Shown piece after piece: positions 59,372 through 64,000 of a stretch of 64,000 nt of DNA. Each line of letters begins with the position of its first letter. Within the stretch, counting starts at the first letter, position 1. The position numbers were made by a program, and so were the translations under genes. Origin of the DNA: Pollutiaquabacter sp046052345 (GTDB taxonomy: Bacteria; Bacteroidota; Bacteroidia; AKYH767-A; 2013-40CM-41-45); NCBI GenBank assembly GCA_046052345.1, contig JBJOMN010000054.1, positions 4,325 to 68,324 of the forward strand, read 5' to 3'. Below the pieces are notes generated by a model. It saw nothing but the letters and a program-made list of their open reading frames with translations, searched no databases and was not told the origin of the DNA.

Positions 59372-59994
59372 TCATCGTCGGAATCACCGGAGGCATCGGA
59401 AGCGGAAAATCCGTGGTAAGCAGGATATTCCGCATGTTAGGCATACCTGTGTACGACGCCGATGCGGCAGCCAGGGACCTGTATCGGCGTCATCCTGATT
59501 TGTCGGAGCGTGTACTTGCCGAATTCGGGCCGGAAGTCTCAGGTCCTGAGGGCGGCATAGACCGCAAAAAACTTGCGGCCGTTGTTTTCCAGGATCCCGA
59601 GCGGTTGAAGGCACTTAACCGCCTTGTACATCCGCTGGTTAAAAAGGATTTCAAGGAATGGTGTTCTTCCCACCGTGCCGCACCGTATGTGATGAAAGAG
59701 GCCGCCATACTTTTTGAAAGCGGAACCCACAAGGACTGTGATCTGGTAATAGCCGTGACGGCTCCGCAGGAATTACGGTTGCTTCGTGTCAAGACCCGTG
59801 ACCAGCGTTCCGCGGCAGAAATACGCAGAGTGATGGAAAACCAGTGGTCGGACGAGGAGAAGATCAAGCGCTCCGACTTCATCGTTCAAAATGGCGAAGA
59901 CGATGCCGTACTTCCCCAGGTATTGCAAATCCATGAACGAATACTGAAAACCAGCGGCGATGACATCGCTGCCATCGGCCGCCACGGTTCCTGA
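59368..59994 (+). CDS. coaE: Dephospho-CoA kinase
   Basis: This 208-residue P-loop kinase has GITGGIGSGKS (residues 5-15), the YDADAAARDLY block, RLVHPLVKKDF, and the lid region VKTRDQRSAAEIRRVMENQWSDEEK. It phosphorylates dephospho-CoA in the last step of CoA synthesis. The start overlaps the YbbR gene and the stop is 1 bp before the MBL gene, so it is translated within this operon. Confidence 0.95.
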   Translation: MIIVGITGGIGSGKSVVSRIFRMLGIPVYDADAAARDLYRRHPDLSERVLAEFGPEVSGPEGGIDRKKLAAVVFQDPERLKALNRLVHPLVKKDFKEWCSSHRAAPYVMKEAAILFESGTHKDCDLVIAVTAPQELRLLRVKTRDQRSAAEIRRVMENQWSDEEKIKRSDFIVQNGEDDAVLPQVLQIHERILKTSGDDIAAIGRHGS

Positions 59995-59995
59995 T

Positions 59996-60964
59996 ATGAA
60001 AGCGGTTGGACGACATCTTCACTTCGACCGTGCAGGTCTTCGTGCAGCGGACGGTTCTTTCAGCATCGATCCCTCACGTAAAGTCCCCGTAGCACTTGTT
60101 TCGCATGCTCACGGCGATCACGCCATTCCGGGGCATGGTGTAGTGTATGCCACCCGATCAACTTGGGAGCTCATGAAGGAGCGATATTCGGACAAGCTGG
60201 TGGCCGACTTCCGGGAGGTGGAATTCGGTCGGCCTTTCCGCGCAGGTCCGATGACGATCACCTACTATCCGGCAGGACATATCCTGGGCAGTGCACAGAT
60301 CCTGCTTGAACAGGAAGGGGTTCGCTACCTGTACACCGGCGATTTCAAGGTACACGATGATCCTACCTGCGAACCGTTTCATCATGTAAAGTGTGATTAC
60401 CTTATCACTGAAACCACCTTTGCTCATCCCGATTATTCTCATCCGGATGCCGGAGAGGAGCTTGCAAGCCTGTGCGATGCGGAAGGACGCCTTGTCATCG
60501 GTGCGTATGCCGTCGGGAAAGCCCAGCGGATTACGCGCCTGTTGCATGATTACGCTCCCGGACGTACTGTCTATGTGCATCCGCTGATAGGCGGATATCA
60601 CCGTGTCTATGAGACAGCCGGGGTACATCTTGGGGAATGGCGGCCATATTCGCGGAAGGAGTTCCTGGAAGACGAGCGAGGTGTCCTGATTCTGCCTCCT
60701 TCCGTTTTTTCCAGGTACGAACGGCATCAGGGTGCCATCAAGGTATTCGCTACAGGATGGAAGAGGTCCTATTACCGATGCGACAGGGTGTTGTCCATCA
60801 GTGACCATGCGGATTGGGACGGGTTGATGAAAGTCATTTCTTCTTCCGGAGCACATACGATCTTTACGCTTCATGGTGACGGTACGATGCTGCGTGACCG
60901 TCTAATCGGTAGCGGTCCGAATGTGGAGCTGCTGGAACACCGTGCCGGTGAGCAGAAAACATGA
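59996..60964 (+). CDS. MBL-fold exonuclease-like protein (COG1236)
   Basis: From the ATG at 59996 this is a 322-residue protein. It has the metal site SHAHGDHA (H37, H39, D41, H42), a YTGDFKVHDDP block, ETTFAHPDY, and a late SDHADW motif. It resembles the MBL exonuclease-type proteins (YSH1-like) that in other bacteria sit beside the DNA ligase LigD. No ligase is near here; the neighbours are coaE and nnrDE. An in-frame start at 59960 would overlap coaE and is less likely. Confidence 0.75.
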   Translation: MKAVGRHLHFDRAGLRAADGSFSIDPSRKVPVALVSHAHGDHAIPGHGVVYATRSTWELMKERYSDKLVADFREVEFGRPFRAGPMTITYYPAGHILGSAQILLEQEGVRYLYTGDFKVHDDPTCEPFHHVKCDYLITETTFAHPDYSHPDAGEELASLCDAEGRLVIGAYAVGKAQRITRLLHDYAPGRTVYVHPLIGGYHRVYETAGVHLGEWRPYSRKEFLEDERGVLILPPSVFSRYERHQGAIKVFATGWKRSYYRCDRVLSISDHADWDGLMKVISSSGAHTIFTLHGDGTMLRDRLIGSGPNVELLEHRAGEQKT

Positions 60965-62475
60965 TCAAAATCCTTGATACCGAGGGAATACGTGCTGCCG
61001 ACAGGTATACGATCGAGCACGAACCTGTTCTTCCTATCGACCTGATGGAACGCGCAGCCGGCGCCTGCATCGCTCCGCTGCAAAAACTGATTCCCTCGGC
61101 TGCTACCGTACGGTTGTTTTGCGGTCCGGGTAATAACGGCGGTGACGGTTTGGCCATAGCCAGGACGCTTTTGGAAAAAGGAATTCAGGTCATCGTGTAC
61201 GGATTCGGAGAGGCTCCCGGTCTTTCCGCCGACAGGATCACGAACACCGACCGTTTCCGTTCACTGTCGGATGCTGTATTTGTAGACGTCAAGTCAGCGG
61301 AGGATCTTCCTCGTTCCGGAAAAGGGGAGGTCTGGGTAGATGCCCTATTCGGAACCGGCCTTGGTAAACCCGTCACAGGAATATTCCTTACGGCAATCCA
61401 ACGGATTAATTCCTCTGAGGCGTTGGTGGTCGCTATTGATATACCCTCCGGACTTCCCGCAGATCGTCCGGCGCCTGATGCCGCTGCCATCGTGCAGGCG
61501 CATCATACGCTTACGTTCCAGTTTCCCAAGTTGTCCTTTCTGTTGCCTTCCACCGGTCGATACGTCGGTAAATGGGAAGTCCTGGATATCGGACTTCATC
61601 CGGCTTACATCGTAAAGGCTGCTGCGCTCGGTTACCTTGTAACGTCCGAGGATATCTCACTCAGATACAGGAAGCGCGACCGTTTCAGTCATAAGGGTAC
61701 GCACGGCCATGCTGTCTTGTTGGCCGGCAGTTACGGTAAATCCGGTGCGGCGCTCCTTGCGACACGGGCTTGTCTGCGTTCCGGCGCAGGACTGCTGACC
61801 GTGCATGTTCCCCGGGAGTCCGTGGAAATCCTGCAGGTCGGTGCACCTGAAGCGATGGTATCCGTCGATTCCGGAGATCGTTTCCTGACCGGAACACCTG
61901 ACGATCTTAAGCGCTTTAATGCGGTCGGTATTGGTCCGGGATTGGGTACCCGGCCGGAGACGGCCAAGTCCGTCGAGGGAGTATTGCGCAGCGGAATACC
62001 CGTGGTGTTGGATGCCGATGCGCTGAATCTGATTTCCGAGCACCCGAATCTGGCTGCTCTGCTTCACGGAGGCTGCATCCTGACTCCTCATCCGAAGGAA
62101 TTCGAACGTCTTGCAGGGCCGTCCCGTAATGACTTTGAACGGATTGATATGTTGCGCGCGTTCGCAGTCAGGCATGGCGTCACAGTCGTGCTGAAGGGGG
62201 CGTATACCTGCACGATGACAGCGGCCGGAGAGGCTTACTTCAATGCGACCGGAAATGCCGGCTTGGCGAAAGGAGGCAGCGGAGACATACTTACAGGAAT
62301 GGTCCTTGCCTTGCTCGCGCAGGGATATTCAATTCCAGATGCTGCGATGATCGCCGTTCACGTGCATGGAGAGGCGGCAGACAAAGTCAGGGAAAGACTG
62401 TCCATGCAAGGCATGTTGCCTTCTGACGTGGTTGAACAGCTTCCCGCCAGTTTCAGGACTTTCGAGCAGGGCTGA
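60961..62475 (+). CDS. nnrDE: Bifunctional NAD(P)HX epimerase / ADP-dependent dehydratase
   Basis: This 504-residue fusion has the epimerase domain first (1-210: FCGPGNNGGDGLAIARTLLEKG, VDALFGTGLGKPV, AIDIPSGLPAD). The ribokinase-fold dehydratase comes second (about 220-500: GTHGHAVLLAGSYGKSGAALLA, VGIGPGLGT, LDADALNLI, LTPHPKEFERL, GNAGLAKGGSGDILTGMV). Together they repair hydrated NADH and NADPH. It overlaps the MBL gene by 4 bp (ATGA) and closes the operon. Confidence 0.96.
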   Translation: MIKILDTEGIRAADRYTIEHEPVLPIDLMERAAGACIAPLQKLIPSAATVRLFCGPGNNGGDGLAIARTLLEKGIQVIVYGFGEAPGLSADRITNTDRFRSLSDAVFVDVKSAEDLPRSGKGEVWVDALFGTGLGKPVTGIFLTAIQRINSSEALVVAIDIPSGLPADRPAPDAAAIVQAHHTLTFQFPKLSFLLPSTGRYVGKWEVLDIGLHPAYIVKAAALGYLVTSEDISLRYRKRDRFSHKGTHGHAVLLAGSYGKSGAALLATRACLRSGAGLLTVHVPRESVEILQVGAPEAMVSVDSGDRFLTGTPDDLKRFNAVGIGPGLGTRPETAKSVEGVLRSGIPVVLDADALNLISEHPNLAALLHGGCILTPHPKEFERLAGPSRNDFERIDMLRAFAVRHGVTVVLKGAYTCTMTAAGEAYFNATGNAGLAKGGSGDILTGMVLALLAQGYSIPDAAMIAVHVHGEAADKVRERLSMQGMLPSDVVEQLPASFRTFEQG

Positions 62476-62489
62476 ATCTGCCAAACATT

Positions 62490-63110
62490 TCAAATACCGT
62501 TTGTGATGAGGCCTTTCCCTTCCCGGATTAGCACGGGCGTATCTCCCGTGCAGTCGATCACCGTAGAGGGCTCCAGTTCTGAATTACCTCCATCGATAAC
62601 CAGATCGACCTGGCTTTCCATCATGGCTTCTATTTCCGAAGCATCGGATACGTATTCCTCCCAATGATTGGTGTCGTGTACCGTGGTCACCATGATGGGG
62701 TTGCCGAGTTCCTGCACGATCCGGCGGGTGATGGGGTTGTCCGGAACCCGGATGCCGATGGTCTTCTTGTTGGTCTTGAAGATCGAAGGGACGTTGCTGT
62801 TGGCGTTCAGGATGAATGTAAAAGGTCCCGGAAGACATTGCTTCATCAGGCGGAAAATAGTGTTGTTGAAAGGCCGTGTGAAGTCGGAGATGTGTGAAAG
62901 GTCGTTGCAGATGAACGAGAAATTCCCTTTCCCTTCCTTCATCTGACGCAACCTGCTGATCCGTTCAAACGCCTTGTTGGAACGGATATCGCAGGCCAGC
63001 GCATACAGCGTATCCGTAGGGACCACGATGATCCCGTCGTTACGAAGGAGCTCGACCGCCTTGGCGATGTGCCGGTCGTTGATGTTCTCCGGATAGATGC
63101 GTAACAGCAA
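62490..63110 (-). CDS. Sua5/YciO/YrdC-family protein (L-threonylcarbamoyladenylate synthase-like)
   Basis: Taken from a TTG at 63110 this is a 206-residue protein. The family N-terminus (LLRIYPENINDRHIAKAVELLRNDGIIVVPTDTLYALACD) begins at that codon and there is no ATG between the upstream gene and the conserved part. It shows the YrdC pattern: KEGKGNFSFICNDLSHIS and LPGPFTFILNAN, then KTIGIRVPDNPI. The group makes threonylcarbamoyl-AMP for tRNA t6A or, for YciO types, may act otherwise. It starts 11 bp after the transaldolase stop and ends 14 bp from the convergent nnrDE. Confidence 0.85.
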   Translation of the reverse strand: MLLRIYPENINDRHIAKAVELLRNDGIIVVPTDTLYALACDIRSNKAFERISRLRQMKEGKGNFSFICNDLSHISDFTRPFNNTIFRLMKQCLPGPFTFILNANSNVPSIFKTNKKTIGIRVPDNPITRRIVQELGNPIMVTTVHDTNHWEEYVSDASEIEAMMESQVDLVIDGGNSELEPSTVIDCTGDTPVLIREGKGLITNGI

Positions 63111-63121
63111 GCAGGAACGTA

Positions 63122-63790
63122 TTACTTCACCATCGCTTCCTGCGACTTCTTGGCGTCGGCAAGGAATTTGGCAAGTCCGATATCCGTGAGCGGATGCTTC
63201 AGCAGGTCCATGATGGCCGACAGCGGACAGGTGGCGACGTCGGCTCCGGCTTCTGCGCACTTGATGATGTGAAGCGGGTTACGGATCGAGGCAGCCAGCA
63301 CCTGGGTGGAGAATCCGTAGTTACGGTAGATGTGAACGATCTGATGAATGAGCTCCATGCCGTCGAAACTGATATCGTCCAGACGGCCCAGGAAGGGAGA
63401 AACATACGTCGCACCGGCCTTGGCGGCAAGCAAAGCCTGTCCGGAGGAGAAGACCAAAGTACAGTTGGTCCGTATGCCCTTGTCGGTGAAATAGCGGATG
63501 GCCTTCACGCCGTCTTTGATCATCGGCACCTTTACCACGATTTGTTTGTGCAGGGAGGCCAGGCGTTCTCCTTCTTCGATGATGCCGTTGTAATCGGTCG
63601 AGATGACTTCGGCACTCACATCGCCGGTTACCAGTTTACAGATGTCGACGTAGTGGCGCAGGATGTTATCATGTCCGGTGATTCCCTCTTTGGCCATCAG
63701 GGAGGGATTGGTGGTGACGCCATCTAATACACCAAGGTCCTGGGCTTCCTTGATCTGGGCGAGGTTGGCGGTATCGATGAAGAATTTCAT
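63122..63790 (-). CDS. Transaldolase / fructose-6-phosphate aldolase family (TalC-like)
   Basis: This 222-residue protein is the short FSA/TalC form. It opens MKFFIDTANLAQIKEAQDLGVLDGVTTNPSL, has the Schiff-base Lys87 in QIVVKVPM, the CTLVFSSGQALLAAKAGATYVSPFLGRLDD segment and SIRNPLHI near the end. It moves dihydroxyacetone units in the pentose phosphate pathway. Whether it is a transaldolase or an aldolase cannot be settled by eye. It is followed after 11 bp by the YrdC-like gene. Confidence 0.93.
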   Translation of the reverse strand: MKFFIDTANLAQIKEAQDLGVLDGVTTNPSLMAKEGITGHDNILRHYVDICKLVTGDVSAEVISTDYNGIIEEGERLASLHKQIVVKVPMIKDGVKAIRYFTDKGIRTNCTLVFSSGQALLAAKAGATYVSPFLGRLDDISFDGMELIHQIVHIYRNYGFSTQVLAASIRNPLHIIKCAEAGADVATCPLSAIMDLLKHPLTDIGLAKFLADAKKSQEAMVK

Positions 63791-63878
63791 GGAGAAGGTT
63801 TTTGTGTGTACGGGGGGTAAAAATAATCCTAAGGAAGGAAGACTGCCCGTGGTGGTTGGTAAAAAGGGCTGAAAGTTG

Positions 63879-63989
63879 AAAAAAAAGTACGGGTAAGCTT
63901 TCTATATCGCACCGCTCAACCGCGTATCCTTGCTCCGTTCCCGGCCTGGGGAGGTTGGCGGGAGCTGGTCGTATAGGACTTACCCGTAT
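63879..63989 (-). ncRNA. ffs: SRP RNA (bacterial small 4.5S-like) with terminal T-run
   Basis: The minus strand, from about 63989, contains the conserved SRP hairpin: CCAGGCCGGGAACGGAGCAAGG, with a GGAA tetraloop closed by CCG/CGG and the AGCA internal-loop side (about 63928-63949). The 5' TACGGGTAAG (63988-63979) pairs with the 3' CTTACCCGTA (63897-63888), so the whole RNA folds back as a rod of about 100 nt. Eight Ts follow (63886-63879), giving intrinsic termination. A TACCTTTG promoter box precedes it. Its protein partner Ffh is encoded at 25916-27250. The ends are approximate. Confidence 0.9.
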
Positions 63990-63991
63990 TG

Positions 63992-63999
63992 CAAAGGTA
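63992..63999 (-). promoter_or_regulatory. -7 element of ffs
   Basis: The minus strand reads TACCTTTG, the same sequence as in the rnpB promoter, just before the predicted 5' end of the SRP RNA. The -33 element lies beyond the window edge. Confidence 0.65.
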
Positions 64000-64000
64000 C

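Noticed and set aside
1..64000. Search for tRNA, rRNA, CRISPR arrays, insertion sequences and prophage genes
   Set aside because: No cloverleaf-like tRNA, no repeat-spacer array, and no transposase, integrase or phage structural protein could be recognised by eye.

Overview
The window is a chromosomal segment of a member of the Bacteroidota, moderately GC-rich and densely packed with housekeeping genes. The evidence is: repeated TAnnTTTG (-7) promoter elements typical of the Bacteroidota primary sigma factor, a Por-type (T9SS) C-terminal sorting domain, two TonB-dependent receptors with carboxypeptidase-like regulatory domains, a DUF4249 lipoprotein, a long NusB, and many lipoproteins. The class within the phylum cannot be fixed from this sequence; Chitinophagia- or Sphingobacteriia-like lineages are plausible. 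I see no phage, insertion sequence, CRISPR array, rRNA or tRNA.

Left part (1-21 kb). A truncated thioredoxin reductase is followed by a TonB receptor/DUF4249 pair and the RNase P RNA with its own promoter and terminator. Divergent from rnpB is a compact four-gene operon (4191-11057): a membrane VWA protein, a GH16-type lipoprotein, an MBOAT O-acyltransferase and an AlgJ/AlgX-like protein. It looks like a surface-glycan acylation and remodelling system. On the minus strand lie an FAD oxidoreductase/beta-propeller/membrane protein operon and an OmpR-type two-component system. Upstream of the kinase are four TTTAAC-like direct repeats at 11/10/11-bp spacing, facing a 30-residue membrane peptide gene with its own terminator. 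Then come a TPR-ComA-LEA-DinB operon and divergent recF-dciA.

Middle part (21-46 kb). This holds ndk, a three-gene transhydrogenase (pnt), a small unknown gene with an MBL hydrolase, ffh-folD-queE, and an OmpA-family protein with PorE-like architecture. Convergent to it is an operon that couples kdsA (Kdo synthesis) to a T9SS cargo protein, an outer-membrane barrel and a lipoprotein. RarA, a second TonB-type receptor, a CoA transferase, a DivIC/FtsB-like protein, a polytopic membrane protein and PruA follow. Two adjacent response regulators come next: one LytTR type, and one a receiver domain with a C-terminal membrane anchor.

Right part (46-64 kb). This is core metabolism and replication: an AddA-like helicase-nuclease, ispE, accA, dnaB, an ABC exporter, leucine dehydrogenase, nusB, a DUF1573 lipoprotein, yajC, a YbbR-like protein, coaE, an MBL exonuclease-like protein, nnrDE, a TsaC/YciO-like protein with a TTG start, transaldolase, and the SRP RNA (ffs) at the window edge. 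Two intergenic regions carry degenerate 7-bp tandem repeats. Several genes have a -7 element only 5-8 bp before the start codon, which suggests leaderless or near-leaderless mRNAs.
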